Shown here piece after piece: positions 9,901 to 16,301 of a stretch of 48,574 nt of DNA. Made by a program: the position numbers and the translations under genes. Location: NCBI GenBank assembly GCA_947167215.1, contig CAMVHE010000016.1:1-48574 (forward strand), in the 5' to 3' direction. Positions within the stretch are counted from its first letter, which is position 1; each line of letters opens with the position of its first letter. This DNA comes from an uncultured Clostridia bacterium. GTDB taxonomy: Bacteria; Bacillota; Clostridia; Christensenellales; Aristaeellaceae. Below the pieces are notes generated by a model, which made no database searches, was not told where the DNA came from, and saw only the letters and a program-made list of their open reading frames with translations.

Positions 9901-10393
9901 CGGTCATGCCTTCCTGTGTTACTTGGGCGGCAACACTCCGTCTTATCTGACCATCGTTGCCCGTGGCGATCATGGTGGATACATGGAGCATTCAAACAAG
10001 GATATGGGACCTCTTTCCACCCGGGAAGAGCTGATCGCCCGTATTCGCACAAGCCTGGGCGGCAGGGCTGCCGAGATCGCTTATTACGGCACCGAAGAGG
10101 GAATAAGCACTGGCGCATCAGGCGATTTGGAGCAGGCGACCCGCACCGCTGCTGCCATGTTATGTGCTTATGGCATGGACAGTGACTTCGGCCTGGCAGC
10201 AATGGACCTTCGTGATGCATTGAAAGATCATGACACAAGAGAAAAGATCAATGAGATTCTGCGCCGGGAAATGAAAAATACTGTGGAAATCATCCGTCAG
10301 AATAAGCACCGTATTGACCGCATGGTCAATGCGCTGATGAAGAAGAACAAACTTACGGGAACGGAAATAGAAGAACTGCTGAAGGAGAGCTGA
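6935..10393 (+). CDS. Clp-N / AAA+ / receiver-like / FtsH-type AAA+ and M41 zinc protease hybrid
   Basis: This 1152-residue protein has several modules in order. Residues 1-145 resemble a Clp N-domain. Residues ~180-480 form a ClpX/ClpB-type AAA+ module with Walker A GPPGVGKT (227-234) and Walker B Asp295-Glu296. Residues ~500-660 are an alpha/beta region resembling a receiver fold. Residues ~715-960 form an FtsH-type AAA+ with Walker A GPPGTGKT (761-768), Walker B Asp820-Glu821 and a second region of homology ending ARRFDRR. The rest is an M41 protease with HESGH (987-991) and third zinc ligand Asp1064 in GASGDLEQAT. The two N-terminal helices of true FtsH are absent, so it should be soluble. 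All catalytic residues are present. It probably unfolds and degrades targets chosen by the kinase system or by the small MGLF proteins; that is inference. Confidence 0.88.
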   Translation: MEISYSLKYVMMRAQAEAQNIGANEPGIEYLFLGLLKLAEIRAKDAFNLPDKDMKAVDEDITAIKSTFEKEGVDTDRIRPLLRHELKRGAKSDAGKLSEYLTSADEHARKRDEKEIWGLDLLYAILKKPTDTILQVCKLKGVISGEEAKKQQQQEEEAAAALAQEMTPEFLSQLTERIREMRAQLLGIVQGQDPVVHAFAEGIFAAEVLSASDEKRKRPRAIFVFAGPPGVGKTFLAEQAAEALGLPFKRFDMSTYADHQSYMGLVGFEKSYQGAKEGLLTGFVKKNPHSFLLFDEVEKAHLNTVQLFLQILDAGRLSDRYLSEDISFKDTIIIFTTNAGKSLYEGDNRQNAAAVPRQTLISALKGETDPRTGQPFFPAAITSRLSTGWPLLFNHLQAHDLEKISRRELDRFGKLFEKQYGVHVTFDSLVPAALMFQEGAADARTVRAQTELFFKNEIFKLCRLWDQEHFLDALKHLTEIRFSTETVQLPADIRPLFYCDEKPEILIYGDKEFASRCRDQLAGYTIYDSQNIDQALALAGEKDLRLVLLDVTEKSVTPEQWMATMMEGMNSGVFHSTGGFNYAPMAARALRDGSQLLRTLQERLPELPIYLLEMPDFALDEELSMSFIRSGARGKITAPGNDFSVFEDTLSDICRQLYLQSAASRLASERKVLFFDTAPMLSPDQRCVTVRLRNFALKRAASAEDAGQVLDDVEKPDIHFDDVVGAADAKQELKFFTEYLKNPKKFCAQGLKPPKGILLYGPPGTGKTMLAKALAGESDVAFLPTVASSFVTKYQGSGPESIRKLFTRARRYAPAIIFIDEIDAIGRKRGESNSAHGEEMALNALLTEMDGFSVDPRRPVFVIAATNFDVEEGKGGLGVIDPALARRFDRRILVDLPNEEEREKLLRILLKKQPGNTVSDEMIRRTAGRTMGMSPAALTGMVESASRMAVKAGKPLDDAMLDEAHELMRYGAKKDWGYEYLERVARHESGHAFLCYLGGNTPSYLTIVARGDHGGYMEHSNKDMGPLSTREELIARIRTSLGGRAAEIAYYGTEEGISTGASGDLEQATRTAAAMLCAYGMDSDFGLAAMDLRDALKDHDTREKINEILRREMKNTVEIIRQNKHRIDRMVNALMKKNKLTGTEIEELLKES

Positions 10394-10401
10394 TTCATAA
10401 A

Positions 10402-10737
10402 ATGGGACTTTTTGGAAAAACATATGATTTGGGCGTGCTCAATCAGAATGAGCATGCATACCTCAGTACTGTGATGGGACATGTCGCCACAGGATTCTAC
10501 CAGCCCTACAATTTCAGCGGCAAAGCCGATGTCATGGCAATGGCCGGCAAAGCCCGTACAGCAATTGAGCATATGCGCAAGAATAAAATGCACAAACAGG
10601 ATATTGAAACTGCCATTTTCTGTCTTGAAGCCGCTAAACGCATTCAGATTGAGAACAACATGACAAATACAGAACATGATCAGTCCTTTATTGCATGTCT
10701 GGACTCAGCCGCAGACAAACTGAAAGCATCAATTTGA
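10402..10737 (+). CDS. MGLF-family small protein 1
   Basis: This 111-residue soluble, mainly helical protein begins MGLFGK. It starts 8 bases after the protease gene stops, with its ribosome site (GGAGAG) inside the end of that gene, so the two are tightly coupled. The segment K-M-H-K-Q-D-I-E-T-A-I-F-C-L-E-A matches the other family members. I recognise no named domain. Repeated tandem copies beside an unfoldase-protease suggest adaptors, substrates or inhibitors. Confidence 0.8.
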   Translation: MGLFGKTYDLGVLNQNEHAYLSTVMGHVATGFYQPYNFSGKADVMAMAGKARTAIEHMRKNKMHKQDIETAIFCLEAAKRIQIENNMTNTEHDQSFIACLDSAADKLKASI

Positions 10738-10775
10738 TCCACTGTCACAGAAACATAGAGAGAAGGTAATTTTCC

Positions 10776-11105
10776 ATGGGACTATTTGGAAAAAGGAATT
10801 ATAAGCTCACAGCTCTCTCTCCGGACGAACAGTCAGAAATGCGCTCCGTTCTTTATGATTTTGCCTTCACCATTCCCTTCGCCAGATCAGCCCCTTGGGG
10901 GATCAGCCGTGAAGAGGCACAACTGGCGCTTGACCATGCTAATGCCGGTGAAATGACAAAGAACGACATCAAAATGGCTATAAACTGTATGAACGGATAC
11001 CTGATATGGATGGAGCAGAAAAACATTTTTTCTCCAGACAGGAAAAAAGAGCTGCAGACGGTACTGCCTGACATCCGAAAAAAGCTGGAAGCCATAATGA
11101 AATGA
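10776..11105 (+). CDS. MGLF-family small protein 2
   Basis: This 109-residue paralogue begins MGLFGKRNYKL and has the family pattern Y-K-L-x-x-L-x-x-x-E near the N-terminus and G-E-M-T-K-N-D-I-K-M-A-I-N-C in the middle. A ribosome site (AGAGAAGG) precedes the ATG. It has no signal peptide or membrane helix. Apart from the shared anchors it has diverged strongly from paralogue 1, more than a recent duplication would show. Confidence 0.8.
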   Translation: MGLFGKRNYKLTALSPDEQSEMRSVLYDFAFTIPFARSAPWGISREEAQLALDHANAGEMTKNDIKMAINCMNGYLIWMEQKNIFSPDRKKELQTVLPDIRKKLEAIMK

Positions 11106-11401
11106 TTCTGTTGGCATTCATATCAGGCATATGACGTATGCACTGGTTTTGCATAATTTGAATTGCATTTTTGACTCCGGAAAACCATCATACTGCATTA
11201 TGGCTTGAGGAAAACATGGCTCGAGGAAAACACAGAAAAATGCACCACTATTATCAATGCTCAAACCATCAGACATGAACGAGGGGAGCATTGTTCCAGT
11301 ACGATAGTCATATCCTTCAAGCCACTGAACTGCAGTAATTGGTCCGTCGGTACAAAATTCAATTAATGCGCATATGCGTATAAAACAAAGGAGGAATCGC
11401 A
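11106..11401. other. 296-bp gap between MGLF genes 2 and 3; unexplained minus-strand frame
   Basis: There is no plus-strand gene here. A minus-strand frame (11118-11417) stays open for 99 codons and contains a protein-like stretch around TDGPITAVQWLEGYDYR, but it runs against the operon and I see no clear ribosome site. It may be a decayed insert. Just before MGLF gene 3 lies the perfect palindrome CGCATATGCG (11369-11378) touching a -10-like TATAAA, which suggests a separate regulated promoter for that gene. Confidence 0.35.
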
Positions 11402-11722
11402 ATGGGACTGTTTTCATTTAGGCCGTACAAGCTTGACTCACTCAACTTTGCAGAAAAATCAGCCCTCAAAGCAGCATTGGAGGTGGCCCAGATGCTTGAT
11501 ACCCAGGGCCAGCTCAAAAAATCGCTCAACTCCGCATTAAAGGGCCTCGAAAAGGGCAAAATGTCCAAGTCGGAACTGACAACCTCTATTGCCTGTCTGG
11601 CGGCTTCCCTCACCGCCCTTTCCAAAACCGAAGATCCTGATCGTTCCTCGCTGCTCGCCAAGAAGAAAGTCGCCACTGTTGCCATGGCCCTCGCACTTGA
11701 CAAACTCAAAAACCTGCTGTAA
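11402..11722 (+). CDS. MGLF-family small protein 3
   Basis: This 106-residue paralogue begins MGLFSFRPYKL, with a strong ribosome site (AAAGGAGG) 6 bases before the ATG. It keeps the family segment G-K-M-S-K-S-E-L-T-T-S-I-A-C-L and is rich in Leu, Ala and Lys, so it is probably all-helical. Its own upstream palindrome and -10-like sequence may let it be expressed apart from the rest. A strong hairpin follows about 80 bases downstream. Confidence 0.8.
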   Translation: MGLFSFRPYKLDSLNFAEKSALKAALEVAQMLDTQGQLKKSLNSALKGLEKGKMSKSELTTSIACLAASLTALSKTEDPDRSSLLAKKKVATVAMALALDKLKNLL

Positions 11723-11800
11723 TCAGGAAAATGAAGCTGGAATACGTTCATACTTTCTCAGTTTAAAAGCCCGATCAAGGAAACAATCACATCTATATCC

Positions 11801-11823
11801 GGCCGCTTCTGAAGCGGCCTTTA
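11801..11823 (+). terminator. Hairpin ending the accessory operon
   Basis: A perfect 9-bp stem (GGCCGCTTC / GAAGCGGCC) is followed by TTTACTATT. The T-run is imperfect, but the position after the last operon gene supports a terminator. Confidence 0.65.
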
Positions 11824-11904
11824 CTATTGTCCATCTTCTTTCTCGCATGCATACCAATAGCTGCTGATTCCGGCTGCGCTCCCATAAGCAGTTTCTACGT
11901 GTTT

Positions 11905-12339
11905 TCATAGGTAATGTTTCCAGCTTTTCGTGTTTCCTTGTTCTCTCCTTTCCGGCTTCTTCCTGCCAGGTCCGTTCGTTTCATTCGTCGAAATCCTTTG
12001 TAATGTGCTCCCCTCCTGTTTGACATTCTTTGCTACATTGATACCGCGGCCATGCTTCGCTCCGCATCCGGAACATACCCATTCCCGTACGGCTGGGTTC
12101 TTTACTTCCGGATTATTATAGCCGCATGCTGTGCACAGCTGGGAAGACGGGTAATAGGATCTCACTTTCTGGAACTTCCTTCCATACCATTCGCTTTTAT
12201 ACTCCAGCATGGTTATCAGTTCACTCCACCCGCTGTCCATGATCCTCCTTGCCCGAAGGGTGATGTACTTCTGCTGCGCGGCTGTCCTGCCTGTATAAGG
12301 ATCATGCAGCGGGCAAGGCAAGTAAAGACCGGTTTGCAA
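11905..12339 (-). pseudogene. tnpB: TnpB (IS200/IS605 OrfB) C-terminal remnant
   Basis: The 144-codon frame matches only the last third of a TnpB RNA-guided nuclease. It has a helix ending GWSELITMLEYK, the Zn ribbon (CTACGY … CSGCGA) and the RuvC-III region. The usual D-R-D-x-N-A-A is read here as G-R-G-I-N-V-A, so the catalytic Asp is gone. The N-terminal domain and the first RuvC motifs are missing and no TnpA lies nearby. It is a dead fragment beside a second mobile-element fragment at the island edge. Confidence 0.8.
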
Positions 12340-12340
12340 G

Positions 12341-12655
12341 GATGAGCAGCAGATTTTGAAAGCGGATGTGGAACAGTGACAGTAGGATATTGAAGCACAG
12401 GAATAAAAGAATCATGAATTGGAACTTTCTATCCAGAAAGTGAAGAAAAGTGCGGATTTAAAGGAACAGGCGTCATACGCCTTGCAATATCTGATCAAGT
12501 TGAACCACATTGGAGTGTCTGACAAGAGCGGCTGTAAGCGCCATCAGGAAATCCGCATTGAGTATGACAGCGTGGAATTTATCCCTCTGGATAGACTGAT
12601 GAAACCAGAAAATGGCATGATCCTAAGATCATGCCATACCTGCAATACTTTATGA
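12341..12655 (+). pseudogene. Large serine recombinase C-terminal remnant (DUF4368-type tail)
   Basis: Read in one frame from 12341, this gives a coiled-coil stretch (DEQQILKADVEQ…) interrupted by TGA, TAG and TAA stops. It then continues with SIQKVKKSADLKEQ and the tail QEIRIEYDSVEFIPLDRLMK. This matches the C-terminus of transposon and conjugative-element serine recombinases. The resolvase and zinc-ribbon domains are absent. The stops and truncation make it a clear pseudogene. Confidence 0.72.
12612..12637 (-). terminator. Inverted repeat, likely terminator of the minus-strand lipoprotein operon
   Basis: An 11-bp perfect inverted repeat (ATGGCATGATC, 4-base loop) is followed by TTTTC when read on the minus strand. 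It lies about 60 bases past the lipoprotein stop, inside the recombinase remnant. Confidence 0.5.
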
Positions 12656-12694
12656 ATCTGTCTTATGAGCATGCCCATCTGTTGCCGCCCTTTT

Positions 12695-13084
12695 TCAGAT
12701 ATCGTCGGAACGCACGCCTTCCCCGTAACGGGTCAGTTCATATTGTCCTTCCGCATTCTTCTTATAGTCAAAGCCGTAGTTTCCCTGGACCCCATTCTTA
12801 TCATAGGTAATAATCACTATTACATGATCACTGGCACCATTCTTGGACACCACCGCCGTCTCAAGAATGGTTGCATCCGTTGCCTTGGTAAACATTTCCG
12901 TGGCCATTTCCCGCACAATCGGCACAAAACTCCAATCGATTTCTCCCCCGTTGTTATTGGGAGTATCCAACGCTTCCCTGGAATAGGAGGACCCCACAGC
13001 CTGCAATCCCTGTTTCACGGTCTGGCAACCGCTGAGCGAAACAATCATTGCAAGCAGAAATAACACTATTATTCCTTTTTTCAC
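12695..13084 (-). CDS. Small lipoprotein of unknown function
   Basis: This 129-residue protein has a type II signal peptide with lipobox LSGC, so it should be lipid-anchored outside the membrane at Cys20. The mature part is short, acidic to neutral and shows no family that I recognise. It starts 4 bases after the MocR-like gene ends, which suggests co-transcription with that regulator. Confidence 0.75.
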   Translation of the reverse strand: MKKGIIVLFLLAMIVSLSGCQTVKQGLQAVGSSYSREALDTPNNNGGEIDWSFVPIVREMATEMFTKATDATILETAVVSKNGASDHVIVIITYDKNGVQGNYGFDYKKNAEGQYELTRYGEGVRSDDI

Positions 13085-13088
13085 TTTT

Positions 13089-14438
13089 TCACACTTTCCA
13101 GGCTTCTTTCAGCAATCGCAAGCCTTCCCGAATTTCCTTTTCTTCCATGCTGGAAAAGCTGAGGAGAACAATGCGCTCATTGTAACCCTCACTGTTGACC
13201 AGACAGAAATCAACCATCCTGGATACCTGAACACCTTTTTGCTGTGCACACGAAACCAACTGGTCCGCCTGTACTGTTCCTGACGCCAATACAGAAAGAA
13301 ACAGCCCGTTATTTGCTTCTTGAATTTCCCCCAGTCCAAGCTCTGTGATGCCTTTTTCCATAGCACTGCGTCGGTTGCGATAAAGCGTTCTCATTGCATG
13401 AATATGGCGTTCAAAGTGGCCTCCTGCAATAAACTTGCAGAGGGTTTCCTGTTCAAATCCTGTAACAGGGCTGGCACTGCCCAGACTTTCATACTGGGCT
13501 GCCAGCGTCTCCGGCAATACCATAAAGCTGATACGTAATCCGGGTGCCAGCGTTCTCGTAAAAGTGTTCATATAAATTACCCGGCTGTCCTGTTCCTCTG
13601 CATACAGCGGAACCTCTCCGTCACCGGTGAACTCACATTCATAGTCATCTTCAAGAATCCATGCCCGGGTTTCTTTTGCCCATGCCCGGAGCGCTGCCCG
13701 CTGCTCCGGAAGCATCCGGCTGCCCGTCGGAAACTGATGTGTCGGAGTCACATAAGCAGCTCCAGCACCGGATGTATAAAGCATCCTGATATCTATCGCT
13801 CCGTCTCTCAGCGGCAATGGAGCCAGTCTTGCCCCATGAATCGACAGACCACGGCGTACCCGCGCATACCCGGGGTCTTCTACTGCAAAAGGCCGGTCCC
13901 GCCCGATAAGCCCCAGAACCGCTCCCACCAGCTGATCTGTACCGGAACCGATAACCACATGCTCCGGATTAACTACCATTCCCCGCTCCCGGTAAAGAAG
14001 CTTCGCAATTTCCTGCCGCAGGGCAAGAAGTCCTTTCGGACCGCAGGAGAGTAAAAGGGACGCTTTCTGTTCGCTGAGAACCGTGCGCATCAGTTTCGCC
14101 CAGGTGTGATACGGAAAGCGGGCAGCATCAACAGCACCGGTGCGAAAGTCGTACCGTATTTCCGGAGCAGTCTGTGGAAAGTGCTTCTTCTGTGTTCCGT
14201 CCCAGATGCTGTAGATGCCGGATTTGGGTCTGCTCTCACAATATCCTTCCTCTATCAGCCTGTTATACGCCGAGCTTACGGTCTGAGGGCTGACAGAGAG
14301 ATGTTCTGATAATTCTCTGCGTGAAGGCAATTTTTCCCCTTTGGCAATTTTCCCGTCACAAATGCTCTCTGCAATGGCTTCAAACAGCTGATCATACAGC
14401 GTCGTCCGGCTGTTCGGATTCAGTTTGTACGTGAACAT
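13089..14438 (-). CDS. MocR/PdxR-type GntR-aminotransferase regulator lacking the PLP lysine
   Basis: This 449-residue protein has an N-terminal GntR winged helix (YDQLFEAIAESICDGKIAKG … LPSRRELSEHL … TVSSAYNRL) and a fold-type I aminotransferase domain with the PLP-site pieces EDDYECEF and GSGTDQL. In the family the Schiff-base lysine sits in [ST]-F-S-K-x-L-x-P; here the sequence is TFTRTLAPGLR with Arg295 (codon AGA). It may have lost PLP chemistry. The start overlaps the end of trmD by 47 bases in another frame, with a GGAAG ribosome site inside trmD. Confidence 0.88.
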   Translation of the reverse strand: MFTYKLNPNSRTTLYDQLFEAIAESICDGKIAKGEKLPSRRELSEHLSVSPQTVSSAYNRLIEEGYCESRPKSGIYSIWDGTQKKHFPQTAPEIRYDFRTGAVDAARFPYHTWAKLMRTVLSEQKASLLLSCGPKGLLALRQEIAKLLYRERGMVVNPEHVVIGSGTDQLVGAVLGLIGRDRPFAVEDPGYARVRRGLSIHGARLAPLPLRDGAIDIRMLYTSGAGAAYVTPTHQFPTGSRMLPEQRAALRAWAKETRAWILEDDYECEFTGDGEVPLYAEEQDSRVIYMNTFTRTLAPGLRISFMVLPETLAAQYESLGSASPVTGFEQETLCKFIAGGHFERHIHAMRTLYRNRRSAMEKGITELGLGEIQEANNGLFLSVLASGTVQADQLVSCAQQKGVQVSRMVDFCLVNSEGYNERIVLLSFSSMEEKEIREGLRLLKEAWKV

Positions 14439-15198
14439 CTTCCTGCACCTTCTGTTCTTCCCTCACCCGTGCCAGTGTTGCATCTACAACCCGCTTCACG
14501 CTGCGCGAAAATTTCCGGCCGGAAAGGTAAGCTTTGGCCATTTCCGGGCGCCGCTTCAGCGTAATATACAGGGATTCTGAAAGTTGCCAAGCCGCGATCT
14601 CCCGGTGATTGCCATTCAGCAGTGCGGGAGGAACCGTCAACCCCTCAAATTCCCTCGGTCTCGTATACTGGGGGTATTCAAGAAGTCCGGATGTAAAACT
14701 TTCATCCTCTGAGGAATGCTCGGAACCAAGCACACCGGGAATCAGGCGTGCAACACAATCCGTCAGAACCATTGCGCCAAGTTCCCCACCGGTCAGAATA
14801 TAATCCCCAATGGATATTTCTTCATCTACACAGAGGTCTATCGCCCTCTGATCCACTCCTTCATAGTGTCCGCAGAGTAGAATAAGATCTGTTTTCCGGG
14901 CAAGTTCTTCCGCTTTCTTCTGTGTCAGCACCGTTCCCTTTGGAGAGAGATAGATCGTATGAATTTTCTTTTCCTTCTGCTGGTCCCGGATCGCATCCAC
15001 AATAGGCTGGGCAAGCATCACCATGCCCGCCCCTCCTCCAAAGGGAGAATCATCCGTATTGTGGTGCTTGTTGGTCGCATAGGAACGGATGTCCACCTCC
15101 CGAATATTCAGGATTCCTGCTTTCTCCGCCCTGCCTAAAATGCTGGTATGCAGCGGCGCAAACATCTCCGGAAATGTTGTCAGTATCGTAATGTTCAT
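14392..15198 (-). CDS. trmD: tRNA (guanine-N1-)-methyltransferase
   Basis: This 268-residue SPOUT enzyme makes m1G37 in tRNAs and so prevents +1 frameshifting. It carries the family's N-terminal FPEMF, the SAM-knot segment LLCGHYEGVDQRAID, and SIGDYILTGGELGA. The C-terminal tail after about residue 245 is charged and longer than usual. It overlaps the upstream 199-residue gene by 4 bases and the MocR-like gene downstream. The usual rimM, rpsP and rplS partners are not here. Confidence 0.97.
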   Translation of the reverse strand: MNITILTTFPEMFAPLHTSILGRAEKAGILNIREVDIRSYATNKHHNTDDSPFGGGAGMVMLAQPIVDAIRDQQKEKKIHTIYLSPKGTVLTQKKAEELARKTDLILLCGHYEGVDQRAIDLCVDEEISIGDYILTGGELGAMVLTDCVARLIPGVLGSEHSSEDESFTSGLLEYPQYTRPREFEGLTVPPALLNGNHREIAAWQLSESLYITLKRRPEMAKAYLSGRKFSRSVKRVVDATLARVREEQKVQEDVHVQTESEQPDDAV

Positions 15199-15794
15199 TC
15201 TTCCTCCGAAAGCAAATGCAATTGCGGCTGTTTTTCCATCTGTTCTTTTGCTTTTTCTTCCAGCATCAGATACATCCTCTCTTCTTCGGACCTCAGCTGG
15301 ATCGTCTGAATATCCCGCAGCAGAAAACTCTGTTCTCCTGCCGGGAATCCGTAGAAATCAAGGCATTTCATGGAGAGTATAAGATCGCTTACATCCTGTA
15401 TCCGCCCTGTGATCATGTTCTCTCTGTCAATTACCGTGATCAGTTCCTGTGTTTTCCTGCACATTTGAAGTACCTGGTTCTGCAGACTGTCCTCGGACTT
15501 ATCCATCAACAAAGGAGAAAGGCTGGTATTCTTGTACTGCATCAGATAGGACATGCGTATTTCATAATCATCGGAACAATACGTTTCCCTCAGATCCCGA
15601 TTGCGTTTTAATCGCCATCCGTCTTCCAGCCCCCAGGGATTCACTGCATGCAGCAGAAAATGGTTCCCGTCCATTTCTTCCACAACACCGGTCTCAAATT
15701 CCTCAGGATACTGGCTATCCGTGTAGACAGAAACAATTTTGCCGTTTTCGGCTGCCTGGTGCAGTTCATACAGATCATATGTGCCTTTTGTCAT
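15195..15794 (-). CDS. Conserved-looking hypothetical protein upstream of trmD
   Basis: This 199-residue soluble, acidic protein belongs to no family I recognise. The N-terminal half (about 1-75) looks beta-rich and includes the segments GKIVSVYTDSQ and AVNPWGLEDGWRL. The C-terminal half is helical and charged. Its stop overlaps the trmD start (ATGA), which shows translational coupling. It occupies the slot where rimM often precedes trmD, but I see no RimM motif. Confidence 0.75.
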   Translation of the reverse strand: MTKGTYDLYELHQAAENGKIVSVYTDSQYPEEFETGVVEEMDGNHFLLHAVNPWGLEDGWRLKRNRDLRETYCSDDYEIRMSYLMQYKNTSLSPLLMDKSEDSLQNQVLQMCRKTQELITVIDRENMITGRIQDVSDLILSMKCLDFYGFPAGEQSFLLRDIQTIQLRSEEERMYLMLEEKAKEQMEKQPQLHLLSEEE

Positions 15795-16301
15795 TGCGCT
15801 TCCTCATTCTTTAAAATATGCTTTTCAATCTCTGGCGAGACGCTTCTTCTTTGGAATCCCGGGAGTTTCCGCATTGAAAAGCTGGATCAGAATATCCATT
15901 TCTGCAAACCGGCTGCTTTTTCCGACGCGTCAGGGAAATATACCGGGCATTCTGCCGTCATTTTCTTCCAGTCCTCGTCTGTTCTCTGTCAGACAGAAAT
16001 TGTCTCCTTTTCTTCTGCAAAAGCTGCCGGAGTGACCATAAGAAAAAGAAAAGAAGGGCACAGCAGCCCTTCCCTCCTCAATTCGATCGAGGACGGTGCA
16101 ACCGCTCTGGAGCATAAGCTGATGCAGCTTTTTTTACAAACAGAGGACCTTCTGTTAATGAGGCAGTGTTTTCATATGAAAAATTCCGCCTCCCGTTGCC
16201 GTTTTTTCCTGGAAATCTTTTTGTTCTTTCCGGAAGAGGCTGGTATTCTGCAGTTCATTACGATTCGTTCTTCCAAAGCAACGACTTCGGTGCAGAAGAA
16301 A
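15795..16301. other. 507-bp region with decayed or very small minus-strand frames
   Basis: No sizeable gene is visible. On the minus strand a short frame ends EIEKHILKNEEAQ and its TGA overlaps the next ATG (stop at 15791-15793), as real coupled genes do, but its only ATG (15874) lacks a ribosome site and a stop lies shortly upstream. Another short frame starts near 16115 and contains TVLDRIEEGRAAV, which recalls the start of DUF3006 proteins, then loses likeness. A frameshifted small gene is the best guess. Confidence 0.3.

Noticed and set aside
8477-9991. 504-codon minus-strand frame
   Set aside because: It is antisense to the AAA+/FtsH hybrid, whose catalytic motifs prove the other strand is coding.
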